This document shows positions 54,226-64,000 of a DNA stretch of 64,000 bases, piece by piece (position 1 is the stretch's first letter; every line of letters begins with the position of its first letter). A program made the translations under genes and the position numbers. The notes beneath the pieces are model-generated. The model saw nothing but the letters and a program-made list of their open reading frames with translations. It was not told the DNA's origin and searched no databases. Source of the DNA: Alligator mississippiensis (Eukaryota; Chordata; Crocodylia; Alligatoridae); contig NC_081830.1 of assembly GCF_030867095.1 (NCBI RefSeq), positions 37,944,781-38,008,780 on the forward strand, read 5' to 3'.

Positions 54226-55565
54226 AGTCTGGAGCCATGGTGGAATGGTAGCCCCTGGTATGACATGAATGAGAGTCAGGAAGCTGAGTTGTTTTGGGGG
54301 ACACTGCTGGCTCTGTGGCAGCATGTTTGATTCCCCAGCTACTGCTACAAGCAAGTGTGGAAGGACTCAGGGGAAATTCATTCCACTGCAGCTTGGTGGA
54401 GCAGAGAGATTGACCTATAAGGAGATCCTCAAAGGCACAAATGGCACCTGGGCACCCAGCCCCTAGTGCCTGTAAATAGGGTACAGGTGTCAAGCTGTCC
54501 CTTGTGCTCCTGACATCTCCTCCTGGCCTCACATCACCTTCTCCCTATTTTCACCCTTTAAAGTGGTTTTTGAGCAAGCTGCTGTGTCCTCAGGACAACA
54601 GATTGTTGGTGCTCTCTTTCCCTCTCCAACCTTGCCCAGCCCTTCTCATGAGCATATACAGAAAAAAAACCCCAGGGTCTGGCTTAAAGATACTGAAGGA
54701 CCCTTGAGGATTCATGCTAGTGATGCCAGCCAAGGATATGACCAGCAGTAGGAGGTGCAGAACTGCCACGGGCACCCCAGGAACTTCAGGACTATGTCCA
54801 CATGGTGAACTTGCTGTCCCTAGTGATGGCCATTTCACATCTACTGCACTGTTCCTGGCAGGACACCTCCTGAAGGGAAGCAGTGACAGAGCTGGTTATC
54901 TGGTCCCTAAGCTACTTAGCTCATCTGTGATGCCCCAGCTCTGTTGCTTCCAGTTTGGAAGGCAGCCTGTCCATAGCAGCACTGCCAAGGTTTAGCCCAC
55001 TACATTGCCATAGCTCAGGACTCTTCTTCAGGGTAGGTGGCTTAAAGGGTGAGTGCTCTGAACAAACCACCTTGGTCATCTCCTGGCCAATCCACAGACA
55101 GACCATGAATAAGAATCTGAGCAAAAGAACAAGGTGATGAAAGCCCCCAGGAGAAGAACACTGGGTATTAAAGCTGAGCAGTGCACTGGGATCAGGCAAG
55201 TCCCAGTTGAGGGGGGGGGGGGTGAGGAGCACTACATGTTCTTTAGGGCTTTGGGGGCAGGAATCCCTTGGGTTATGTCTGAGGTGTCCTTGGAGCGTCT
55301 GTGCTGGGCTCCAGAGGGAACTGCATCTCCTTGTAGCAACTAGAAAGAGTGTTATCTTGACAACGGGCTTGAGGGGGCAGATGGCAGCTCGCAAGGCTGG
55401 CAGCAGATAATAATTTTCATGGTGAAGGTGTTACACAATTGGTTGTGAACAATCACAGTTATTGATCCCACTTCTTGTCTTCTTGCACTTATGTGTGACT
55501 CCGTTCACTTTAGATCATTCCTGGTTGACATGTGCACGAGGAAATAAAATTATGTCAAATTCATA
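54226..55565 (+). other. ESPNL: Probable ESPNL 3'UTR
   Basis: Sequence after the stop with no element in it. An AATAAA at 55543-55548 lies just before a CR1 copy; another is at 56214-56219. Which is used cannot be decided from sequence. Confidence 0.45.
55543..55548 (+). promoter_or_regulatory. ESPNL: Candidate polyadenylation signal of ESPNL
   Basis: AATAAA is found 1.3 kb after the ESPNL stop codon. A competing AATAAA is at 56214-56219. Confidence 0.35.
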
Positions 55566-55860
55566 AGATCGTCAGAAAGTAGGGCTGGAAAGGACCTCAT
55601 GAGATCTTCATCTAGGCCAACTGCCTACTTAAGGCAAAATCATCCCTGGCTATATCATCCCAGCCAAATGTCTGTTCAACCTTCTCTTGAAAATTTCTAG
55701 GGATGGAGATTCCACAGCTTCTCTAGGCAGCCTGTTCCAATGTTTGACCAACTCCATAATCAGAAAGTGCCTCCTAATCTCCAACCTGAATTTCTTCTGC
55801 TGAAACTTGATGTTGTTACTCCTAGTCCTGTCCCCTGTGGTCCCAAAGAAAAGCCCCACA
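55561..55860 (-). mobile_element. CR1 LINE fragment, 3' end
   Basis: The plus strand reads agggctggaaaggacctcat; the minus strand still encodes FRLEIRRHFLIMELVKHWNR and a LAGMI end, the CR1 C-terminus. Truncated. Confidence 0.9.
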
Positions 55861-57429
55861 GAGAAAATTTATGTCACCAGGAATAATTCTTGATCTGTAG
55901 AGACAGTTGGTCCTCCCTACATGGGTTTGCCTCCATGCCCTGTGTGATTTGGGTTTCTCTATCAAAAGTCTCAGATGATCACCTGGTGTCCATTGACATT
56001 TAAAAGTAGGTACATATTGAACAAGAAATACCACTGATCTACTCAGTTTCTCCAAATGGAAAGCTAACTCATTGTACGTTGTCTGCTGCGGTTAGGTTAA
56101 ATAGTTTGATATCCCATTATATAGTTTGTTTATTTAAAATGTTCATAGTTTTCCATTGTTTTGATTTTGCAATGTAGAAATGTGGTACTGTTTTTCAGAT
56201 GGGCTGTGGATTTAATAAAATCTGTACTGTCCCAGCAAGGTCCTTTTCTGTGGTGGTGGCAAGAGTGGGGAGGGGGAAGAGGGCAAAGAGGGGGTCCTTT
56301 TTTTCCTTCCCACCTGACAATTCACTGAACTGGATATATCATCACCTTAGGACCAGCTCACTGAAGGGTATGATGGGCTCTCCCTTGAAAAGGTTTTCCC
56401 ATGAAATCTGGAGGTCTCTTCACCCTGTAGTGTCAGCTCAAGTTCTCGATCTGGGTGGGTAAAGTTCTATGGCTGGTCTTATATAGGAGGATCAACTTGA
56501 AGATTACATTGGTTTTATTTGGCCCTTAAATCAAGGACCGTATGGAGTTCTGAGGTTTCTCTGACAGACCAAGTGCATGGTGGCCTAGGGAAAAGCAACC
56601 CAGACATATTGGGAAATGAGCAGCTATAGCCAAATGCTGGTGTTGTCCTGGAAGTGAGGCAGCCATCAGGGCAGTACAGCCATATGCAGTCCTCACTTAC
56701 ACCACTTCCATGCTGTCACTGCCACGCCATTGCCATCAGCTCCTGACTCTTACTTCTTCACGTGACAGCAGTGCCAGAGATCCGTGCTGCTGAGGGGGAA
56801 ACTGCAGGTCTCCATTGCAGTCTAACTCCTGCTGTGATTTATCTGTGGACATTCCTGAGAGCAGGGTGCAGAGTCATGCTGAGGTCTCCAAGCTCAGGAA
56901 TGTAATCAGGAGCACAGCATACTATATATAGCCAATTCCACTGCCAGCCATAGATAGGAAAGGAGAAAATAATTTCCTCTTCAGAGAATATATAGAGTAT
57001 TAAGAACCACGGGAACAGATCACGTAGAGAAAGGTAATTTCCCCTGCTTCTCTCATCCTTTAGACATCACCCCTACTCCACATCCACACTGCCAGGTTTC
57101 TGAGCTGTTTCGAATAGGGTGATCTGAAATGGGGCTGAGTCAGTTATCCAGGCCTACACATCTATCTGCCTTTTAGGGAAGGGTAACAATGATGATTTGG
57201 AGGCTTGAGAGGCTGAGTTATGAGTTGAGATTAAAATACCTTGAGGTGGGATCTTGAAAGGCATTTGGCACTTGGCCTGACTACTCCTACTGAACAACAG
57301 TTGTCCCCTTTGACTTGAATGGGAAGAAAGTTAGGTCAACAGTGAGTCATTTCAAACCTCCCCCGTCCCCAATATGTATAGCTTGACTAATTCTGGACCA
57401 AAAAGGAATATGAAAATGACCTCTAACTA

Positions 57430-57740
57430 TTGAGCATGGGCACCAGGCAAGAGATAAATTATTTACAGTGCAACAGGGTGTAACAAGGAACCAGGGGGTG
57501 AACCACAGCAAGGGGGGAAATTTAGGCTGAACTTAATGAGCAGAATCTTCCCAAGAATCCAGCAGCAGAAGGACCTCCCATGGGATGTGTTGGAAGTTCC
57601 AGAGTTTGGGACGTCTAATGCCAGACTGGACAAAGCAGGACAAAATGTTTGGTAAGATACACCTTGACCTGGGCAAGGAAACAGACTAGAAAATTGGGTA
57701 AGTCTTTCCCAGCTCTGATGTCTACATCTAGAATCTCCCT
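57430..57740 (+). mobile_element. CR1 LINE fragment, diverged
   Basis: The words aaatttaggctgaacttaat, cagaaggacctcccatggga and gggaagtctttcccagctctg-like sequence match the sense CR1 C-terminal coding and 3' end in a much decayed state. Confidence 0.6.
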
Positions 57741-58633
57741 GCTGCCTGCCTTAAAATCAGCTTTCTCATTTACAGGGATGTACAGTGGACCTGCTTAAGC
57801 ATGCATGCCTCTTCCTCTGTGGCTATTTAAATCCTTTATTGCAAAATCTTCCAACATAAGTGTCTGTCAGGGTAAACTGATTCATTGCTGAGGTGGCGTG
57901 GGATGGTCATAGCTTAAAAATAAGCAAGTGATTGCTTGTGTACAGCTGGGATAACGCTGGGTGTCATGTCCGATCAATCCTCAAAACAGACAGTGCACAC
58001 AGAAGGGTTTCAGTTGGAATACTAGAAATGTCAGTGCCATAAAAAGGCAGCACAGAACAATGTTTTCTAAATGCTGAGACTCCAGGCTGTGTGGCAGCAT
58101 TGCTACACCTGTAAGTCTCTTATAAACAGGAGATAAATGCACTCCAGTTCTAATCCACTTAGGACAAGTCAGGATCTCATGTGGGAGAATCTATTACTGG
58201 TATTAGATCCATACAGCCACTTGTAATACCAGGTACAAAAGAGAACTCTCTTGCTGTGATGTGACTCATTCCACCAGGAAGGTCTATCATGATTCAGAGG
58301 CTCAGGGCTTGAAAGTACCTTCATCAAATCTCTACATTCAATGTCCTTCTCCCAGACCTAGGGCTACATCTACCATCCATGCTAAAGAGTGGATTGTGCT
58401 CTGAGTATCTTCACAGGGAGCACCTTGCCATAAGCCCATGGTCTCTGAGCTCTGGGCTCTGCATTGTCTGAAGATCTCCAGGTGGAGTTGTGAGGAGCTG
58501 GCCCTAAGCTATAAAGTCCTGCCTATGTAGAGGATAACTTTTCTCACCACGGAACAGTGCAGCAGTTTCATTAGAGATTGCTTGATAGGAGAGAAGGAAA
58601 GACAGGTTGGGAGAGTGTCTGGGAAGGATTGAG

Positions 58634-58787
58634 GCAGACAAGGTTCCTTGGGTAAATTTGATATCTTTTATTAGACCAACCCAAATGCCTAATAATAAAA
58701 GATATATCTAATAAAAGATATCAAATTCACCCAAGGAACCTTGTCTGCCTATGTCCTTAGACACCAACATGGCTACAACCTAAACCC
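58634..58787 (+). mobile_element. Retroelement insert with inverted 5' copy and 15-bp target duplication
   Basis: CTGGGAAGGATTGAG occurs at 58619-58633 and 58788-58802, a perfect 15-bp direct repeat. Between them a 43-bp arm starting ggcagacaaggttccttggg (58634 onward) is repeated in reverse complement (ending at about 58749) with one mismatch, then the sense tail continues to ccaacatggctacaacctaa-accc. The structure is a short truncated copy with its own sequence inverted at the 5' side. Penelope-like elements are one known source of inverted copies; the family call is tentative. Confidence 0.75.
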
Positions 58788-60026
58788 CTGGGAAGGATTG
58801 AGTATTTTTCTGTAGTAAAAAATGAGTGCAGATTGAGAATTGGCATTTTCCATGGGCACCTTCAGTCCAACAAAGGGTGCACTCAATCTACGGGGGCGAG
58901 GGGTGACTTGAACCTAAAAGGTTGAAGACACCTGGCCTAGGAAACCTTGGGATGCCCTTGTGTGACGGCAGTGCCCCCTAGTGGTACAGTGGGGCCATTG
59001 CAATTGCCTGCCTCCTAGCTAAAGTGCCGGGATGAGAGGGCCCGATCCTGTAAACCTTCAAGGCTTTGGAGGGTGGTAGGCTCAGTAGGTGGCCTGTGAA
59101 CCCTGCTTCCAGGCTGCCCTGGGCTGGCTTCCCCCATGCCTCAGTAGACTTGCACAGGAAACCCAGACCTGGCCTCCTGCCCAGAGTGTTATGAGGTTGG
59201 CAGGGGAGGTGGGCTGATGCAGGACAGGGGTGTCTCATCCCCACCCCAATCCACAAGCCCCCTCCCCAGGCATCTCGCTTGGGTTAGGGCTGGGGCTGCT
59301 GATTCCCCTGGGGAAAGGGCAGGAGCACAGTAATCTGGTACCCCCTGGGGTAAAGCAACCACCTCTCCTGAGCTTCCTGAGAGGGGTCTGAATCTCAGGG
59401 CTGCAGCTCCATGTGCCTAGAGAGTCCCAGAAGTGGGACATGCATCCTGCCCTTGGAAAGCTGGTCTCATGGTGGCCAAACCCCCTTCTCCCCTCCAAAC
59501 TGTTCCTGCTGTACCAGGCCACGTTCTGCTGTGCCTGCTGAGGTAGCAGCACAATGCTGCCAGGTGCCACAGGAAGGCAGCCATGCTGCTTCTGGTGTGG
59601 GGCACTGTCCTGGGTTGCATCCTGAAGCAGCAGCCCTATGTGCATGCTAGCTCCTCATGAGCTCAGCCCACCTGCAGCGCCATGTGAGGGTGCTGCTAGC
59701 CTGCCCTCCTCCTGGGTCTGCAGGTCTGTGGAGTGCACGGGGCAGTGCCCACAGCTGTGCTCCCTGAAAGCTGGTTGCTTTATTCAGGGAGGAATTCTCT
59801 ATGGGGCCTCTGCCCATGTCACAGCTGGTTGAGGGTAGCCATTGAGGTTATCTTGAGTGTCTGCATCCCAGCAAGGCCCTGCTGGCTCAGCCCTACCTCT
59901 AGCCCTTGTGGGCAGGTTCCTTCTGGCTTTCCTGGCTTTAAAGTGGGTCACTTTAAGAGCAGGTGGCCTGGGCAAAGCTAAGAACTTCCCACCCTCCCCG
60001 CTGGCCCCAAGGGTAGGCGGTGCTCT

Positions 60027-60036
60027 CTAAAAATAA
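60027..60036 (+). promoter_or_regulatory. KLHL30: MEF2-type / TATA-like box, candidate KLHL30 promoter
   Basis: CTAAAAATAA fits the MEF2 consensus exactly and can also act as a TATA-like box. E-boxes CAGGTG lie near 59961 and 60267. A strong splice donor follows 170 bp downstream. KLHL30 is known from expression surveys as muscle-enriched, which fits; the assignment is inference. Confidence 0.4.
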
Positions 60037-60059
60037 CCCCTGCTAGTCTCCAGCCAGAG

Positions 60060-60205
60060 CCTCCCTTGAGGAGAGCTACTCCCAGGCACTTTGTGCCCAC
60101 GGCTAGGATCTGACAGGGTCCCCCTTTCCTGGCTTCTCTGGGGAGGCTGATCCACTGACCAGCCACAGAGAGATCCCTTCCGAAGGAGCAAAGCGAGGCT
60201 GAGAG
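60060..60205 (+). other. KLHL30: Candidate non-coding first exon of KLHL30
   Basis: If transcription starts about 30 bp after the TATA-like box, a non-coding exon would end at the strong donor gag|gtaaga (60206) and join the acceptor at 61659. The start is a guess. Confidence 0.3.
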
Positions 60206-60806
60206 GTAAGAGCTGGGGCTGCTGTGGAGACGGCACAGGTTGACATGAGCACAAAGAGCCAAGCCAGGCACCCAGGTGACACAGGGTACCTGAGCACTGT
60301 CTATGCTGCTGGAGCAGGGAGAGAAAAGCTCCAGTCAGAATAGCTCCTGTTTTGGGCAGGCCAAAGCTCTCTAGTGCTGGTACCGCTGGGTCCTGCATAA
60401 AAATTGCTGTTTGCTTTATATAGCTTGGGAGGGAGCAGGGGCAACACAGAGCTCTGCTCCTCTGCCCTCCTCTCCAGCAGGTCAAGAGTGTGTGAGGAGG
60501 AGCAGGCTGCAAGAGCCCTGACTCCACTGCTGGGGTCCCTCTGAAATGCTTGTAGCCTCTGGCAGCAGGCGCGTTCTCTGCTGGTTGCGGTGCGCAGCCT
60601 CCACGCTCTGTGGGCACGGAGCCTGCCGGGGGCTCACGAGGAACGGAAACACTGGGCCACATTTGACGCTGTTGTGGCATGGGGATAGAGGCAAAGAGGA
60701 AGGACAAGGAATAGGTTGGATGATCTAGTACTGGACAGACCTCCAGGTGGTCTACCTCCCTGCCAAGAGTTTGCAGTCAGCAGGGCACAGGGAAGGAGAG
60801 GGGAGT

Positions 60807-60912
60807 CAGGACACTTGGACTATAATCTCTACTTTGCTGCCAATTTACTCTGTGACGTCAGGCATGTTTCTGCCACTTTCCATGCCTCGGTTTCCCCTCC
60901 TGCCCTCTGCCT
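60807..60912 (+). mobile_element. MIR-like SINE fragment
   Basis: The words ctactttgctgccaatttac, tctgtgacgtcaggcatgtt and tgcctcggtttcccct follow the order of the MIR core and 3' part. Confidence 0.6.
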
Positions 60913-61659
60913 GTTTCTACCATCTGGCTTTGAGGCTGAACTGTTTCTTTTCACGTGTGTGTATCAGGCCTGGCACTGGGAGCCGTCCTCTCTCTTAGGT
61001 GCTCCTGTACTAGAAACCATGGCAATGCGCCAATCTATGCCAGCCAAGCGCCTGGTCCAGAACAGTTTAGAATGAGAAGGCTCTCTCACGTGTGCACAAC
61101 CTCCTGTTCAGCATTGTCAGCGGGTGCCAGAAGACAGTGCACCACGAGGGTGACTTCTGATCACACCTCTGTTAGATGTGGCAGGTCAATGACCCTGCTC
61201 CTAGCTGGGCTTCCAGGCAGCTAATGGTGTGGAAAGTGAAATAAATATCCGGTGTCCAATTTCCAAGAAGATGAGGCCCCTAGAGCAGGGGGGTGCTGGG
61301 AATGTACTTCCTTCAAGCAAATTTTCTCCCTTCTCTAATGTTTCCCAGAGGGGAGTGTCATTGAGGTCCAGGGATGCTGTGAGCATACCTGGCCCTGAGG
61401 GAGTGCCCCAGGGTTTCCCCCAGGAGCTCTGAACCTCTGGGGAGAGAGAGATCTGCTTGGTGGGGAGGGAGAAGGGTCTGCATGTGGATGCCTGCTCACT
61501 GGAGGGCTCATTACTAGCTCTGCCTCTGCTGAAAAATCACTTGGAGATTCAGCTTTTCTGAAGGCATGCAGGGGCTACAGGGCAGGAGCCACTGATGACT
61601 TTCTGTCACAGAGGCCTCAGCTCACTGCTCATTGCCCTCTTTTGTTACTTGCTGTGCAG

Positions 61660-61727
61660 ACTGGAGGAACTAACTTGTGTTTCCATGTGATATTCTCAAG
61701 ACGGGAACTTGGCAAAAGAGCAGCACC
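61660..61727 (+). other. KLHL30: KLHL30 5'UTR part of the first coding exon
   Basis: A good acceptor (tttgttacttgctgtgcag) at 61659 precedes the start codon by 68 nt, suggesting an upstream non-coding exon is spliced here. Confidence 0.5.
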
Positions 61728-62501
61728 ATGGTGAGGAACGTCGATGACTTCGACTTCTGCCTCCCGTCCCACCCCCAGACCATGCTGGAAGGCCTGCGGG
61801 CTCTGCGCACCAATCCCAAACTCTCTGATGTAACCCTGGTGGTGGGCGGGCATGAGTTCCCCTGCCACCGCAGCATCCTGGCACTCTGCAGCCACTACTT
61901 CAATGCCATGTTTGCTGGCAACTTCATTGAGAGCATCTCGGCCCGGGTGGAGCTCAAGGAGGTTGATCCCATCTTTCTGGAGACGCTGATTGACTTTGCT
62001 TACACAGGGAAGATCACCATCAACCAAGGGAATGTGGAAGGGCTGTTCCGGACCTCCAACCAGCTCCACTTCCCCACTATCCGGAAAGTCTGCAGCCGGT
62101 ACCTGAGACAGCAGATGGATGCCACGAATTGCCTGGGTATTTGTGAGTTTGGGGAAAACCATGGCTGCCCAGAGGTGTCTTCTAAGGCTTGGGCTTTCCT
62201 GCAGGAGAACTTTGAAGCTGTGTCACATCAGGAAGAGTTTCTCCAGCTCTCCAAGGAGAGGCTGTCTGTCTACCTGTCCAAAGACCAGCTACAGGTACAG
62301 GAAGAGCAAAGCCTTGCCGAGGCCATGCTGAGGTGGGTGAGGTACGATAAAGCATCGAGAGTTCAGCACCTGCCAGAGCTCCTGGAACTGGTGCACCTGG
62401 TCTCACTGCCAGACCAGTACCTGCAGAACCTGCTCTGCTCAGAGCCCCTGATCCAGGACTCAGAAGCCAGCAAGGCTGTCATCACCAGATACCAGAGCAC
62501 G
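61728..62501 (+). CDS. KLHL30: Kelch-like protein 30, first coding exon (BTB and BACK)
   Basis: KLHL30 belongs to the BTB-BACK-Kelch family, whose members usually act as substrate adaptors of CUL3 ubiquitin ligases; its own substrates are not established. The ATG (gcaccATGg, ideal context) starts [20 protein letters not shown] as in mammals. The BTB domain spans about residues 30-130 ([50 protein letters not shown]). The BACK domain follows to about 240 ([32 protein letters not shown]). The exon ends ACG before gtcagt, 258 codons. The Kelch repeats must lie in exons to the right of the window. A frame open for 17 codons upstream of the ATG is not used in the family. Confidence 0.96.
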
Positions 62502-64000
62502 GTCAGTGCTGGGAGGTACAGCAGTGTCTGTGTCTAGGAGGAGCTTCTATCCTGGGAGGAGATGCCCAATGGGAATGTGGATGCTGTCAGATTCCTAGTG
62601 GCTGCCAACCAGCCATTGGTAACTCTGCTCCACAAACGATCCAGACAAACCCAAAGTCCCCAGTTAGCTCACATTATAAGTAGGCGCTGGTAGATCCATC
62701 TGGAAAGCTGGGTATAATGGAACAAAGGATCCCCTTCTACTGGAATATGAGTGCCTACACTGGGTGGGTGTGGTTTAAATTTACAGTTTATGTGGCACCA
62801 TAAAACTTTTAGCTAAGGCATTCCCTAAGGCACTGGTGAGCAGACAAAGTGGTTAGTCAGTTCAACTCAAGTGACCAACACAAACCTTCTTCTGAAATGT
62901 GATCTGATCCCACATTGTTCCTAGAAATCCCATAGCATTGGTTTGCATCTGCACTGTAGGGTTCTCTCAGAGCCTGGAAGCATGAATACCACTGGAAAGC
63001 CTGTTCCAGTGAGTATTTTCAACCCAGCTGCAAGCAGAGCATACCACAGTTCTTGCAAAGAGGAGGACCTAGGGGGGCTGAGTCTGCTGGGCTGGCCTTT
63101 GTACAAGCACTGTGATTCCTGGGTGCCAGTCTGAGTCCAATTAGTGCTTCTCTGACTTTCTTGGGTAAAATAAGCATGCACTATTTTGTTTTTGTTCATG
63201 ATTTATTCAAAACAGGCAGGGCCTTTACTTGTTTGATTGACAAGGTGCTTCCCACTCAACCTGTTTCAGGAGCCCTGCTCAGTCTTTTGGCTTCTGTTCA
63301 GAAGTAAAACCAGAACCTTTTTCAGAAGGAAACATCTTTTCACCTACCCACCCAGATCACATCTTTAAAACAAGCCTTGAAATGTACCATGAGGGCCCCC
63401 AGCCCCCCAGGGCTTGAGGAGCAAAATTCCCAACCCAAGGATGTTTCACTGAGTGTCACAGCTAAGTATCACTGCCACACTAGTACATGAAGACAGGAGA
63501 GAGATTGTCTCCTCAGAGCCGAGCCAAGCAGAACATTTTAGATCTGAATCGACAGCTGCATTTGCACCAGGCTCTGATGCAAATATGAGGTGCACATAAT
63601 ATCATTCATGAAGGACAGCAGCAAAATCCATATTTGGATTCTAATGCAGTCATAGAAATAAGTGGAGACCAATTTTAGGTATTGCTGAAAGCCAAGAATT
63701 TGGTGTCTGGGCTTCATCTGGAGTGATTGGTGCAGTATTTTAGGATCTTACAGCTCCATCACATCCTCTAGGGCTGTCATCAGCAGGGATCCTGGTTTTC
63801 TCTGATTTAAAAAAATCCCAAATTTTCTGATTTAGAAAACCCCACAAATCCACATTTTTCCATGATTAAAATGAAACACTACTAATATATAGTGGTGTTT
63901 CATTTTTTGAGAAAGCCAGGATCCCTGGTCATCAGTGAGCTGCCTCCCTTAATTTTGGAGGAGGAGGCAGCAAAAGGAATCAGATGCTGACACTCATTTT
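62502..64000 (+). other. KLHL30: KLHL30 intron 1 (left part)
   Basis: An intron containing only the small hAT MITE at 63784-63927; no further exon was recognised. Confidence 0.6.
63784..63927. mobile_element. hAT MITE, 144 bp, palindromic
   Basis: The ends CAGGGATCCTGGTTTTCTC and gagaaagccaggatccctg are 19-bp inverted repeats with one mismatch. A perfect 8-bp target duplication GTCATCAG lies at 63776-63783 and 63928-63935. The centre holds a second palindrome (aaatgaaacacta/tagtggtgtttcattt). Confidence 0.92.

Larger units (their letters stand above)
55861..60026. other. ESPNL-KLHL30 spacer
   Basis: Apart from the CR1 fragment (57430-57740) and the small inverted retroelement (58634-58787), I see no coding feature. 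Confidence 0.5.

Noticed and set aside
1-64000. Retrovirus or LTR element
   Set aside because: I looked for paired long direct repeats and gag/pol/env-like frames and saw none. The only reverse transcriptase sequences are CR1.

Overview
The window is a vertebrate nuclear locus in which three genes all read left to right: the 3' part of SCLY (selenocysteine lyase), a complete-looking ESPNL (espin-like), and the first coding exon of KLHL30. Human 2q37.3 has the same order (SCLY-ESPNL-KLHL30). The genes were recognised by exon-by-exon protein similarity with matching splice phases. The abundance of CR1 LINEs, hAT-like DNA transposons and MIR-like SINEs points to a non-avian sauropsid. A crocodilian is my best guess and a turtle is possible; this is inference, not proof. 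I saw no retrovirus or LTR element.

Layout: 1-13119 holds ten SCLY exons, the first incomplete because the 5' exons lie left of the window. 13120-16937 is intergenic. 16938-54225 is ESPNL: five ankyrin-repeat exons (16938-31892), a 15 kb intron carrying a CR1 LINE with an uninterrupted reverse-transcriptase frame (32490-34409), three poorly conserved middle exons (46950-49472), then a conserved exon (51450-51647) and a long last exon (52660-54225). With a candidate 33-nt exon at 38047 the chain totals 1064 codons, close to the roughly 1000 residues I recall for human ESPNL. 54226-61659 holds the ESPNL 3'UTR and the spacer, with a plausible muscle-type KLHL30 promoter near 60027. KLHL30 coding sequence runs 61728-62501, and its later exons lie to the right.

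Between exons the sequence is dense in mobile elements. The most notable pattern is four GC-rich elements (4487-5410, 25440-27031, 41532-42712, about 49740-50505) whose interiors are long imperfect palindromes, all inside introns and so expected to form long hairpins in pre-mRNA. Three very short retroelement insertions with good target-site duplications share the same 3' tail, and one carries an inverted copy of itself. No operon-like, CRISPR or prokaryotic system is present.

The three genes are neighbours, not a pathway: SCLY recycles selenium, ESPNL acts in actin-based stereocilia, and KLHL30 is a predicted CUL3 adaptor.
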